Of a stretch of DNA of 64,000 nucleotides, positions 42,741 to 50,529 are shown piece after piece (position 1 is the first letter of the stretch; each line of letters opens with the position of its first letter). Below the pieces are notes generated by a model. It ran no database searches and had not been told where the DNA came from. It saw only the letters and a list, made by a program, of their open reading frames with translations. This stretch comes from Bradyrhizobiaceae bacterium PARB1 (GTDB lineage Bacteria; Pseudomonadota; Alphaproteobacteria; Rhizobiales; Xanthobacteraceae): positions 682,001 through 746,000 of the forward strand of contig NKIY01000003.1 of assembly GCA_002256345.1 (NCBI GenBank). Direction: 5' to 3'. The translations under genes were made by a program, and so were the position numbers.

Positions 42741-44033
42741 CTACCTGAATCCAAACGCATGCGGCAGGGCCATGGAGAACCATGGCACATAGGTCACCAG
42801 CATCAGCACCGCGAACATCACCCAGTAGAACGGCCAGATGCCGCGCATCACCTCGTCCACCGACACCTTGCCGATGGCACAGCCGACGAACAGCGTGGTG
42901 CCGACCGGCGGCGTCAGCAGGCCGATGCCGAGATTGAGCAGCATGATGATGCCGAAATGCACGGGATCGATGCCGAAACTCTTCACCACGGGCAGCAGGA
43001 TCGGCGTGCAGATGAGCAGCAGCGGCGCGAGATCGAGCGCGGTGCCCAGCACCAGCAGCATGATGTTGAGCCACATCAGGAGAACGTATTTGTTCGACGA
43101 GATGGCGACGAAGAAATCCGTCATCTTGGCCGGCATCTGCATCAGCGCGGCGACATAGCCGAAGCAGGACGCTGTCGCGACCAGCGTGAGCACCATCGCC
43201 ACCGTCTGCAGGGTGCGATAGGTCAGCATCGGCAGTTCCGACCATTTGTAGTCGCGATAGATGAACATGGTGACGAAGAACGCCCAGACGCAGGCGACCG
43301 CGCCGGCCTCGATGGGCGTGAAGATGCCAGTGAGGATGCCGCCGAGCACGATGATCAGCGTGACGATGCCCCAGGTGGCATCGCCCAGCATCTTCAGCGC
43401 CTGCTTCAAGGGCACCGGCTCACCCTTGGGATGGCCGTCGCGATAGGCGAAATACAGGCACAACAGCATGATGGCGAAGCCGAGCAGCAAGCCCGGCACG
43501 ATGCCGGCGAGAAACAGGCTCGTGATTGACACCACGCCGCCGGTGGCGAGCGAATAGATCACCGCGTTATGGCTTGGCGGGACCATGATCGCCTGCACCG
43601 AGGCGGAGATGGTGACATTGGTGGCGAAGACGCGCGGATAACCTTTCTCCGCCATTTGCGGGATCATCACCGAGCCGATCGCCGACGTATCCGCCACCGA
43701 CGAGCCGGATATGCCGGACATGATGGTGGTGGCGAGAATGTTGACCTGCGAGAGGCCGCCGCGGATGCGCGTGAAACCGACAAGCACGGCGGCGAGATCG
43801 ACGAGGCGTTTCGCCATGCCGCCTTCCGCCATGATGGCGCCGGCAAGCACGAAGAACGGCACCGTGAGCATCGACACCTTGCCGACACCGGAGGAGAGCT
43901 GCTGCATCACAGCTTCGACAGGAAGATCGATCCACAGCGCGCCGACGAGGGCCGCGAGCGCCAGCGCAAAGGCGATCGGCATGCCGATGGCGAAGAACAG
44001 GCACATGCTGAGCAGGAGAACGGCGATGTCCAT
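42741..44033 (-). CDS. dctM: TRAP transporter large permease
   Basis: This 430-residue protein has 12 hydrophobic segments and the DctM signatures: MCLFFAIGMPIAFALALAAL, SMLTVPFFVLAGAIMAEGGM, ATTIMSGISGSSVADTSAIG, MVPPSHNAVIYSLATGGVVS and MLLNLGIGLLTPPVGTTLFV. It forms the sodium-coupled transport subunit with DctQ and takes substrate from the periplasmic DctP. It is the last gene of the operon (dctP, dctQ, dctM). Between dctQ and dctM lies a GC-rich cluster of hairpins (44070-44226). Substrate class (C4-dicarboxylate, sugar acid, other) cannot be told from the permease. Confidence 0.94.
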   Translation of the reverse strand: MDIAVLLLSMCLFFAIGMPIAFALALAALVGALWIDLPVEAVMQQLSSGVGKVSMLTVPFFVLAGAIMAEGGMAKRLVDLAAVLVGFTRIRGGLSQVNILATTIMSGISGSSVADTSAIGSVMIPQMAEKGYPRVFATNVTISASVQAIMVPPSHNAVIYSLATGGVVSITSLFLAGIVPGLLLGFAIMLLCLYFAYRDGHPKGEPVPLKQALKMLGDATWGIVTLIIVLGGILTGIFTPIEAGAVACVWAFFVTMFIYRDYKWSELPMLTYRTLQTVAMVLTLVATASCFGYVAALMQMPAKMTDFFVAISSNKYVLLMWLNIMLLVLGTALDLAPLLLICTPILLPVVKSFGIDPVHFGIIMLLNLGIGLLTPPVGTTLFVGCAIGKVSVDEVMRGIWPFYWVMFAVLMLVTYVPWFSMALPHAFGFR

Positions 44034-44069
44034 TGGTGATCCTCAGCAAATGCTATGCGCAAGGTAGTC

Positions 44070-44226
44070 CCCTCTCCCCAACGGGGAGAGGGTTAGGGAG
44101 AGGGGGCGCCCGACGTGACGTCGGAGCGGGGGGCGCCCCCTCGCCCGCCGCCCCCGTCGATGCTTCGCATCGAAGGGCGAGGCGACCTCTCCCCTCGTGC
44201 GAAGCTCCGCTTCGCTGGGGGGAGAG
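44070..44226. repeat. Cluster of four GC-rich hairpins between dctQ and dctM
   Basis: CCCTCTCCCC/GGGGAGAGGG (44070-44092); GGGGGCGCC/GGCGCCCCC (44102-44140) enclosing CGACGT-G-ACGTCG; TCGATGC-TTC-GCATCGA (44158-44174); and CCTCTCCCC/GGGGAGAGG (about 44187-44226) enclosing GCGAAGC-TCC-GCTTCGC. It is a composite structured repeat, not a coding region, and may restrain dctM expression. Confidence 0.75.
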
Positions 44227-44265
44227 GTGACAATGGAGCGTCGCTGCAAACCAATCCGCATCCCC

Positions 44266-44832
44266 TCACTCCAGCGGCACGTGAGCGTCGCTGCCATCCT
44301 GCGGCGGCGGACCGATGGTGAGGCGTTCGATGACGTAGAGCAGCATCATGGCGCCGGAGAGCGGGATCGGCAGATAGGTGACGCCGACCGAGAGCCAGGG
44401 AAATTCATCAACCGAATTGCCCCAGGTGGTTTCCACCAAGGCCCCGCCCCAGATCAGCATGAACAGCGCCATCGCGGCCATCAGGAGTTCGCTGATAAAC
44501 GCTGCGCTGGCGCGCGCCTTCGGCGGCAGAAGGTTGGTGCCCACCGTCATGCTCATGTGAATGCGCTGGCGATAGCAATTCGCCGCGCCGATGAAGGTGA
44601 CGGCCACCGTGAGCAGCACCGCCAGAGGCTCCGGCCACGATGCTGCGCTGTTGAGGATATAACGCGTGTAGACCGCCCACGGGATGATGAAGGAGATCGA
44701 CACCAACGCGATGCAGGAGACGATCGCGCCGGTCCAGTACAGAATGTTCATCGCACGGCGGAACGCGAAAGCCAGACCACGCGAAGCGTCGGCATCGTCG
44801 TTGATAACTCTTTTGGAGACGGCTTCAGACAT
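44266..44832 (-). CDS. dctQ: TRAP transporter small permease
   Basis: The 188-residue protein has four hydrophobic segments (LYWTGAIVSCIALVSISFII, SWPEPLAVLLTVAVTFIGAA, SAAFISELLMAAMALFMLIW, SVGVTYLPIPLSGAMMLLYV), the topology of DctQ subunits, with the typical AANCYRQRIHMSMTVGTNLL loop. The N-terminal 30 residues are hydrophilic. It couples DctP to DctM in the cytoplasmic membrane. It follows dctP, separated by a repeat pair, and precedes dctM. Confidence 0.92.
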   Translation of the reverse strand: MSEAVSKRVINDDADASRGLAFAFRRAMNILYWTGAIVSCIALVSISFIIPWAVYTRYILNSAASWPEPLAVLLTVAVTFIGAANCYRQRIHMSMTVGTNLLPPKARASAAFISELLMAAMALFMLIWGGALVETTWGNSVDEFPWLSVGVTYLPIPLSGAMMLLYVIERLTIGPPPQDGSDAHVPLE

Positions 44833-44856
44833 TCAAACCTGTCCACACTCTCCACT

Positions 44857-44962
44857 GTCATCGCCCGGCCGTGCGCGCAATTGCGCGCTAGAACCAGGCG
44901 ATCCAGTAGACTCGAAACTACAGCGTTTACTGGGTCACCCGGTCGAGCCGGGTGACGACAAG
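44857..44962. repeat. Paired palindromic repeats, copy 5, between dctP and dctQ
   Basis: GTCATCGCCCGGCCGTGCGCGC onward through AACCAGGCGATCCAGTA (44857-44909, with an internal GTGCGCGCAATTGCGCGC palindrome) and TTTACTGGGTCACCCGGTCG then AGCCGGGTGACGAC (44926-44959). The left unit is an expanded variant of the family. Confidence 0.82.
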
Positions 44963-44972
44963 TGGGAGACCA

Positions 44973-45977
44973 TCAACCCACCGCCGCGATGCGCTTGGTC
45001 ATGTCGGCATATTTCGCACCGTACTTGTCCCACACCGGCTTCACCGCCTCGCGGAACGGCGCCTTGTCGATGGACATGACGATATCGGTGCCGACCTCTT
45101 TCATCTTCTCCAGCGCCTTGGCTTCGGCCTCGTACCAGAGCACGCGCTGTTCGAGTTGCGCCTCGCGGCCAACCTTTTTCAACAAGGCCTGATCTTCCGG
45201 CGTGAGCTTGGCCCATGATGCCTTCGAGAACACCAACAGCTCCGGAATGATCAGATGCTCGGTCATCGAGAAGTACTTCGCGACCTGATAGTGGTTCTGC
45301 GCCACGAAGGACGGCAGATTGTTCTCGGCGCCATCGACCACACCGGTCTGCATGGCGCTGAACACCTGATCGAAACCCATGGCGACGCCATTGCCGCCAA
45401 GCGCATTCATCGTATCGATGAACAGCGGATTGCCGATCATGCGGATCTTCAGACCCTTGAGATCTGCCAGCGTCTTTACCGGATGCTTGCTGTTGTAGAT
45501 GTTGCGTGAGCCGGCATTCATCCAGCCGAGGGCGACCAGCTTCGTCTTTTCGTTGGACGTGATCTTGTTCAGCAGCTCGTTGCCGATCTCGCCGTCCAGC
45601 ACCGCTTCCATGTGCTTGGAGTCGCGAAACACGAAGGGCATGTTGAAGACATTGACGTCGTCGACGACTGGACCGACGGCACCGACCGAGATACGCGCGA
45701 TCTGCAACGCGCCAACCTGAGCCTGCTCGATGGCCTCCTTCTCGCCGCCGAGCTGCATGGAGGGAAACATCTGGATACTGAGCCGGCCGTTGGTCGCAGC
45801 CTCCAGCTTCTTGCCCATGCGGATAACGGATTCCACCGTGGGATAACCGAGCGGGTGAACGTCCGATGCCTTGAGCACCATCTTGCTCTGGGCCAGAGCG
45901 GGCGCAGCTCCGCCGAGCCCTACAGAGCCAGCCGCAAGCGCAGCCAGACCGCCTGTGACGACCTCTCTCCTGTTCAT
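44973..45977 (-). CDS. dctP: TRAP transporter substrate-binding protein
   Basis: A 334-residue periplasmic protein. The signal region MNRREVVTGGLAALAAGSVG is Tat-like (RR followed by a weakly hydrophobic stretch and AxA at APALAQ). The mature part matches DctP: VLKASDVHPLGYPTVESVIR, RLSIQMFPSMQLGGEKEAIE, then GLKIRMIGNPLFIDTMNALG and GVVDGAENNLPSFVAQNHYQ. ATG 45977 has GGAGGA upstream and starts the signal; the open frame to 46100 adds nothing recognisable. First gene of the TRAP operon. A 19-mer shared with the gntR gene lies 104 bp upstream. Confidence 0.93.
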   Translation of the reverse strand: MNRREVVTGGLAALAAGSVGLGGAAPALAQSKMVLKASDVHPLGYPTVESVIRMGKKLEAATNGRLSIQMFPSMQLGGEKEAIEQAQVGALQIARISVGAVGPVVDDVNVFNMPFVFRDSKHMEAVLDGEIGNELLNKITSNEKTKLVALGWMNAGSRNIYNSKHPVKTLADLKGLKIRMIGNPLFIDTMNALGGNGVAMGFDQVFSAMQTGVVDGAENNLPSFVAQNHYQVAKYFSMTEHLIIPELLVFSKASWAKLTPEDQALLKKVGREAQLEQRVLWYEAEAKALEKMKEVGTDIVMSIDKAPFREAVKPVWDKYGAKYADMTKRIAAVG

Positions 45978-46193
45978 GGACGAAATCCTCCCTGATTTCC
46001 CGATGACCGGCATTTGCGCCGTTATTCTTGTTCGCGCCCTGTGTTCAGGGTCGCAATTGCCGCCAATCTTCATGCGCGAAGTTGTACGATGACCAGACAT
46101 CTAGCACCGCGACCGACCTGCGACAAGCTGGCATATGCAAGCGCAAGTCGAACCAAAGTTCAACGCGCGTGCGCTGCGAAGGGAGGGGAAAAT
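45978..46193. promoter_or_regulatory. Upstream region of the TRAP operon
   Basis: Part of the 321-bp gap between dctP and the DUF2478 gene. It contains the candidate GntR site (46081-46099) and no gene; the remainder to 46298 is the palindromic repeat at 46194. No -10/-35 pair was convincing. Confidence 0.45.
46081..46099. promoter_or_regulatory. Candidate GntR operator (copy at TRAP operon)
   Basis: GTTGTACGATGACCAGACA, 18 of 19 identical to 41917-41935 at the gntR-type gene. Position, 104 bp upstream of dctP, fits a promoter site read on the minus strand. Confidence 0.6.
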
Positions 46194-46288
46194 GTAGGAT
46201 GGGTTGAGTGGAAGCGCGTAGCGCCGACGCGATACCGATCCTGTCCGGCACAAGAGGGATGGGTATCGCTACGCTCAACCCATCCTAC
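46194..46288. repeat. Palindromic intergenic repeat (GTAGGATGGGTTG ends)
   Basis: GTAGGATGGGTTG (46194-46206) and CAACCCATCCTAC (46276-46288) are perfect complements; inner segments GCGTAGCG and CGCTACGC are also related. It is of the same type as 7782 and 29491. Confidence 0.75.
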
Positions 46289-46298
46289 GGCTTCGGAC

Positions 46299-46865
46299 CT
46301 ACTTCACCGCTGCGCAAAAACTCTGCTGGACCGGCTCGGCCGCTGAGCTGCCGCGGTGGGAGACCTTCAGCCACCAGGCGTCCAGCGCGTCGCGCGAACA
46401 TGGCAGCTTCACGCTCATGCCATCGGCAAAAGCGATCCATTCAGCGAAACGGTGCGAGGGGACGGCAATCACCACGGGAATGTCGCCGGAGAGTGCGCGC
46501 TCGATCAGATAAGCGAGACCCTTGCCTTCGCGCTCCTGCTTGCCGAAGCGATTGATGATGACGAGGTCGGCGCCCTGGTCGATGGCATCGGCCACCCGGG
46601 TGCCGGCATCGAGCAGCTGGCCGACATCGAGCTTGCAGCCCCTGGCGCCGGGGCCGAGATCCTGAAACAGCCGCACCTGCTCGCCGGTATGCAACATCAC
46701 GGCATTGAGCCTGGGTACGTCGAATTCGCGGTGGCCGAGCTGCACGAGACCGACGGCGCGGATGCCCTGCGCACCGAGATCGGCCGCGAAGCCGTGCAGC
46801 ACCGCATCGGGATCCTGGTCCTTCTCATAGACCAGCGCAGCCAGATCGCATTGGGAATCGAACAT
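46299..46865 (-). CDS. DUF2478 domain-containing protein
   Basis: The 188-residue protein begins MFDSQCDLAALVYEKDQDPD and reads ADLGAQGIRAVGLVQLGHRE, then GCKLDVGQLLDAGTRVADAI and QGADLVIINRFGKQEREGKG; this is the DUF2478 fold, related to P-loop nucleotide-binding proteins of molybdenum-related loci. The DLVIINRFGKQE segment is the Walker B-like part. No P-loop is visible at the N-terminus. It is downstream of a ModE-like regulator gene (47106), separated by a dispersed repeat, and the pair is likely part of molybdate or molybdenum cofactor response. Function unproven. Confidence 0.8.
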   Translation of the reverse strand: MFDSQCDLAALVYEKDQDPDAVLHGFAADLGAQGIRAVGLVQLGHREFDVPRLNAVMLHTGEQVRLFQDLGPGARGCKLDVGQLLDAGTRVADAIDQGADLVIINRFGKQEREGKGLAYLIERALSGDIPVVIAVPSHRFAEWIAFADGMSVKLPCSRDALDAWWLKVSHRGSSAAEPVQQSFCAAVK

Positions 46866-46978
46866 CGTGACATCCTGGACGGGACGCCACGATCCTATTG
46901 CAGAATGGAGGCATTCAAAAGGCTAATCCCGTCGCACGCTCGGTATATCCGGGAGGATACAGCGGAATTGCCCTGCCA

Positions 46979-47102
46979 TGTCCCGGACGCGGCGCAGCGT
47001 GAAACGCTACTCCGAAGAGCCGGGACCGCAACAAACACCTGGGCCTGCGACGATCCCGGTTCAGCGAAGCGGCATTACATGCCGCATCGCGTCCGGGACA
47101 CG
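46979..47102. repeat. Dispersed 125-bp repeat (TCCCGGACGCG ends), copy A
   Basis: It runs from TGTCCCGGACGCGGCGCAGC to GCATCGCGTCCGGGACA. A direct copy lies at 49300-49421; the two share GAGCCGGGACCGCA and CGATCCCGG(T/C)TCAGCG. The ends are inverted (TCCCGGACGCG / CGCGTCCGGGA). The element lies between the DUF2478 and ModE-like genes. Confidence 0.75.
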
Positions 47103-47105
47103 AGA

Positions 47106-47480
47106 TCATCGCCCCTTGCGCTTCCGGGCGATATCGCTTTTCAGCGCCATCAACTGCTTGCGAGCGGCGGCGGCAGCGGCCTGCTCGATTTCCCGGTAGC
47201 GCGACACAAGACTTGCGCCGAACGGCGTGAGCATGGCGCCGCCGCCATTCTTGCCGCCGGTCTGCCGTTCCACGGCCGCCTGGCCGCAGATGCGGTTGAG
47301 TTCGTCCACCAGATCCCAGGCGCGCTTGTAGGACATTTCCATGGCGCGGCCGGCGGCGGAGATCGAACCGGTGGCCTCGATGTTTTCGAGAAGCTGGATC
47401 TTGCCCGGCCCGATGCGCCCCTCGGGATCGAGGTCGATGCGGATGCTGAGCGCTGGCACGGGGCTGGCTGATTTGGACAT
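47106..47480 (-). CDS. ModE-like winged-HTH regulator (DNA-binding domain only)
   Basis: A 124-residue protein: IRIDLDPEGRIGPGKIQLLE, NIEATGSISAAGRAMEMSYK, RAWDLVDELNRICGQAAVER, then QTGGKNGGGAMLTPFGASLV. This is the ModE N-terminal winged HTH (LysR-type) without the molybdate-binding TOBE domains, as in the one-domain ModE paralogs. The motif ISAAGRAMEMSYKRAWDLVD matches the recognition helix. A protein of this kind can regulate molybdenum genes but needs another sensor. Its 3' neighbour is DUF2478. No molybdate transporter is in the window. Confidence 0.85.
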   Translation of the reverse strand: MSKSASPVPALSIRIDLDPEGRIGPGKIQLLENIEATGSISAAGRAMEMSYKRAWDLVDELNRICGQAAVERQTGGKNGGGAMLTPFGASLVSRYREIEQAAAAAARKQLMALKSDIARKRKGR

Positions 47481-47586
47481 GGCGGGACGTTACGTCGTGG
47501 TTATCGGCTTATCCAGTCCTATCGATGCGGCATGCAAAAGGGCGACGCTCATGCGAGCGCCGCCCTTGCAAATCCTGGTCTGCCAA

Positions 47587-48186
47587 TCAGCCGTGCAGCT
47601 TCTTCGCGGTCTCGGCGATCACCTTGCCCTGATAGCGGGCGCCGGCGAGTTCGTTCTCGCTCGGCTGGCGACTGCCGTCGCCGCCGGTGATGGTGGTCGC
47701 GCCATAAGGCGAGCCGCCGGTGACTTCATCGAGCTTCATCTGGCCCTGGAAGCCGTAGTTCAGGCCGACAACGGTCATGCCGAAATGCAGCAGGTTGGTG
47801 ATGATGGAGAACAGCGTGGTCTCCTGGCCGCCGTGCTGGGTCGCGGTCGCGGTGAAGGCACCGCCGACCTTGCCGTGCAGCGCACCCTTGGCCCACAGGC
47901 CGCCTGCCTGATCGAGGAAGTTCGCCATCTGCGAGGCCATGCGGCCGAACCGCGTGCCGGTGCCCACGATGATCGCGTCGTAATTGGCGAGATCCTCGAC
48001 CTTGGCGATCGGAGCGGCTTGATCGACCTTGTAATATGAGGCCTTGGCGACTTCAGCGGGCACCAGCTCGGGCACGCGCTTGATGTCGACGGTGGCGCCG
48101 GCTTCGCGGGCACCTTCGGCAACGGCATTGGCCATCGCTTCGATATGGCCGTAGGCGGAATAATAGAGGACGAGGACTTTGGTCAT
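47587..48186 (-). CDS. wrbA: NAD(P)H:quinone oxidoreductase, WrbA type
   Basis: A 199-residue flavodoxin-like protein: [20 protein letters not shown], then [40 protein letters not shown], and [20 protein letters not shown], the WrbA signature, with FMN-binding loop YYSAYGHI. It catalyses two-electron reduction of quinones with NAD(P)H and protects against oxidative stress. The divergent LysR gene (48362) is the likely regulator. The shared 175-bp region holds a palindromic repeat (48214-48285) and a 24-bp inverted repeat (48330). Confidence 0.95.
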   Translation of the reverse strand: MTKVLVLYYSAYGHIEAMANAVAEGAREAGATVDIKRVPELVPAEVAKASYYKVDQAAPIAKVEDLANYDAIIVGTGTRFGRMASQMANFLDQAGGLWAKGALHGKVGGAFTATATQHGGQETTLFSIITNLLHFGMTVVGLNYGFQGQMKLDEVTGGSPYGATTITGGDGSRQPSENELAGARYQGKVIAETAKKLHG

Positions 48187-48213
48187 TGGGGCAGTCTCCT
48201 GTGTGGTCCCAAA

Positions 48214-48285
48214 CCGTCATTGCGAGGAGCCCTGGCGCGATGCCGCTGGAGGCTTCGTGACCCTGCGGGCGCCTCGCAATGACGG
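48214..48285. repeat. Palindromic repeat CCGTCATTGCGAGG
   Basis: CCGTCATTGCGAGG (48214-48227) and CCTCGCAATGACGG (48272-48285) are perfect 14-bp complements with a 44-bp loop. It is the widespread CGTCATTGCGAGGAGC intergenic element of many Proteobacteria, here between wrbA and the LysR gene. Confidence 0.8.
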
Positions 48286-48329
48286 CGGGCATGGCCACTA
48301 GATAAAACCGAGGCTCTGATGCATAAATA

Positions 48330-48353
48330 GAAACGATTGAAACTCATCGTTTC
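48330..48353. promoter_or_regulatory. 24-bp inverted repeat upstream of LysR gene
   Basis: GAAACGAT-TGAAACTC-ATCGTTTC (48330-48353) is a perfect 8-bp dyad ending 8 bp before ATG 48362. It is probably the LysR binding site for itself and wrbA. No typical Shine-Dalgarno is visible here. Confidence 0.5.
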
Positions 48354-48361
48354 CGGATTTG

Positions 48362-49282
48362 ATGTCAAAACTTCCCGATTTCGAAGCACTGGCGATTTTC
48401 GCCAAAGTGGTCGAGCTGCAGTCCTTTGCCGCGGCAGCGACCGAGCTCACTTTGTCCAAGGCGACGGTCTCCAAGGCCGTAAGCCGGCTCGAAGAGCGGC
48501 TTGGCGCGCGGCTGTTCAACCGGACCTCGCGGCGGCTGGCGCTTACCGATGCCGGCCGGACGCTGGCGATCAAAGCGGCGCAACTGCTGGCCGACGGCGA
48601 AGCGCTGGAGAACGAGGCGCTGGCGCAATCGGCGACACCGCGCGGCCTGGTGCGGCTGGCGGCGCCGATGACCTATGGCACCGGCACCATCGCGCCATTG
48701 CTGCCGGAATTTCTCTCCCGCTATCCGGAAGTATCCATCGACCTCAATCTCAGCGACGCGACGGTGGACCTGATCGGCGAAGGATTCGACGCCGCAGTCC
48801 GCATCGCCTCGCTGCCGGACTCCTCGCTGATCGCGCGGCGGCTGCGCGCGGTGAAGCGTCATATCGTGGCTGCCCCATCCTATTTCGCCCGGCATGGCCG
48901 ACCGACACATCCGTCCGAACTCGCCGAGCACAAGTGCTTCGGTTACACCTATCTCTCCACGCCCGGCGTCTGGCACTTCACCAATGCGTCCGGCGAACTG
49001 GTGAGCGTGCGGCCGAACGGGCCGCTGCACGTCAACAACGGGGACGCCGTGATGCCGGCGCTGATCGCCGGCCTCGGCATTGGCGGTCTGCCGGATTTCA
49101 TCGTCGACGATGCGATCGCACGCGGTGATCTCGAAACTGCGCTGGACGACTGGTCGCAAACACTGAGCGGCGTCTATCTCGTCACCCCGCCGGGCGGCCC
49201 ACGCCCCGCGCGCGTGGAAGTGCTGCTGGATTTTCTGGCCGAGAAACTTTCCGACAACGGCAAGCGGGCGCGAAAGGCGTAG
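48362..49282 (+). CDS. LysR-family transcriptional regulator
   Basis: A 306-residue regulator: N-terminal HTH (FEALAIFAKVVELQSFAAAA, TELTLSKATVSKAVSRLEER, LGARLFNRTSRRLALTDAGR) followed by the periplasmic-binding-like effector domain (GLVRLAAPMTYGTGTIAPLL, DLNLSDATVDLIGEGFDAAV, LIARRLRAVKRHIVAAPSYF). This is the classic LTTR length and layout. Start ATG 48362. It is divergent from wrbA, which it most probably controls; effector likely a quinone or redox compound by analogy only. Confidence 0.93.
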   Translation: MSKLPDFEALAIFAKVVELQSFAAAATELTLSKATVSKAVSRLEERLGARLFNRTSRRLALTDAGRTLAIKAAQLLADGEALENEALAQSATPRGLVRLAAPMTYGTGTIAPLLPEFLSRYPEVSIDLNLSDATVDLIGEGFDAAVRIASLPDSSLIARRLRAVKRHIVAAPSYFARHGRPTHPSELAEHKCFGYTYLSTPGVWHFTNASGELVSVRPNGPLHVNNGDAVMPALIAGLGIGGLPDFIVDDAIARGDLETALDDWSQTLSGVYLVTPPGGPRPARVEVLLDFLAEKLSDNGKRARKA

Positions 49283-49299
49283 GCGCACGTCTTTCAACT

Positions 49300-49421
49300 T
49301 GTCTCGGACGCGATGCAGCACGTAGTGCTGCCTCGCGGAGCCGGGACCGCATCAGGCTCGGAGTTCGCTACGATCCCGGCTCAGCGGAGCAACGCTACGC
49401 GTTGCGCCGCGTCCGGGAAAC
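49300..49421. repeat. Dispersed 125-bp repeat, copy B
   Basis: From TGTCTCGGACGCGATGCAGC to GCCGCGTCCGGGAAA. Same orientation as copy A at 46979, with GAGCCGGGACCGCA and CGATCCCGGCTCAGCGGAGC in common. Copies A and B flank modE-like, wrbA and the LysR gene. Confidence 0.75.
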
Positions 49422-49428
49422 GATTGAA

Positions 49429-50529
49429 TCAGCTCACCTTCATCATCTGCGCATAAATGCCAAAGTACTGATCGCGCATATGGGCAATGTCGAATTCGGT
49501 GACGAACTCGCGCCCGATCGCCGCGAGCCGCGCGGCGAGATCGGGACGCGCCGCCAGCGCCATGATCTTGCGCGCGAGATCCCGCTCGGAGCCGACCGCA
49601 AATTTGATGCCGTTGGAGCCATCCACAAGCAGTTCGGCCGGTCCATCCACATCCGACGCAATCACCGGAAGACCTGCCGCCATGGCCTCCAGCAGCACCA
49701 AACCGAATCCCTCGAAGCGCGATGGCAGCACAAAGATATCCGCTTCACCGAGTGGCTCGCGCACGTCGGTGCGGCCGAACACGAAGCGGATCCGATCGGC
49801 AACGCCTTCGGCGATCGCCAGCGCCTTCAGGCTACCTACCGTGGCGCTGTCGCCTTCCGGCGGACTACCGACGAAATTGCAGCGAACATCAAGTCCCTCC
49901 GCCACGCAGATCGCCAGCGCTTTGATCAGTATGTCCTGCCCTTTCTGCTTCGGATAAATGCGCGCGACATTGACGAGACGCAGCGGTGCTGTGAATGCGC
50001 GCGCGCGATCGATGGTGCGAAAGGGATGCAGCGGAATACCATTATGCACCTTGAACAGGCGCTTCAGACTGACGGCCTGGCACTCGCGTTCCACGGCAGC
50101 GGAGATGGCGATGTTCCAGTCGACGAAGCGCTGGTGCAGCCGCAGCTTCACCCGGTCCCATGACTGCACGATGCCGGTGTTGTGGATGGTGGTACCAACG
50201 CTCATCGGCCGATACAGCTTGCTCAGCATGGCGAAATGCTTGGCGCCGCTGTCGTGGGCATGAATGGCGCGGATGTCATGACGGCGGATGATATTCAGCA
50301 ATGTCAGGATGATACGCGGATTGCGATTGCCCGGCGCGCGGCGGAGAAAATAAACGGGATGACCGGCGCCCGCGAGTTCGGCCTCGAGATCCGGATGGAC
50401 GCAGTCATTGATGACGACAAAAACCTGCGGAACACCCGCGCCCGGCGTGCAACTCGCGGCGAAATTGATCAGCAGTCGCTCTGACCCTCCCACCGTCAGC
50501 GACGAAATCAACTGAAGTACCGACGCCAC
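49429..50529 (-). CDS. Family 4 glycosyltransferase
   Basis: A 366-residue GT4 (GT-B fold) glycosyltransferase. It begins MASVLQLISSLTVGGSERLL, has HAHDSGAKHFAMLSKLYRPM in the N-terminal Rossmann half and RLVNVARIYPKQKGQDILIK, then the nucleotide-sugar site FVLPSRFEGFGLVLLEAMAA, GLPVIASDVDGPAELLVDGS, where the EX7E-type Glu residues are in place. It probably builds an exopolysaccharide, lipopolysaccharide or glycolipid. No other polysaccharide genes adjoin it. Acceptor and donor are unknown. Confidence 0.9.
   Translation of the reverse strand: MASVLQLISSLTVGGSERLLINFAASCTPGAGVPQVFVVINDCVHPDLEAELAGAGHPVYFLRRAPGNRNPRIILTLLNIIRRHDIRAIHAHDSGAKHFAMLSKLYRPMSVGTTIHNTGIVQSWDRVKLRLHQRFVDWNIAISAAVERECQAVSLKRLFKVHNGIPLHPFRTIDRARAFTAPLRLVNVARIYPKQKGQDILIKALAICVAEGLDVRCNFVGSPPEGDSATVGSLKALAIAEGVADRIRFVFGRTDVREPLGEADIFVLPSRFEGFGLVLLEAMAAGLPVIASDVDGPAELLVDGSNGIKFAVGSERDLARKIMALAARPDLAARLAAIGREFVTEFDIAHMRDQYFGIYAQMMKVS

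Noticed and set aside
44043-44297. Minus-strand ORF through the hairpin cluster
   Set aside because: Made of palindromic repeats; overlaps dctQ; no protein-like composition.
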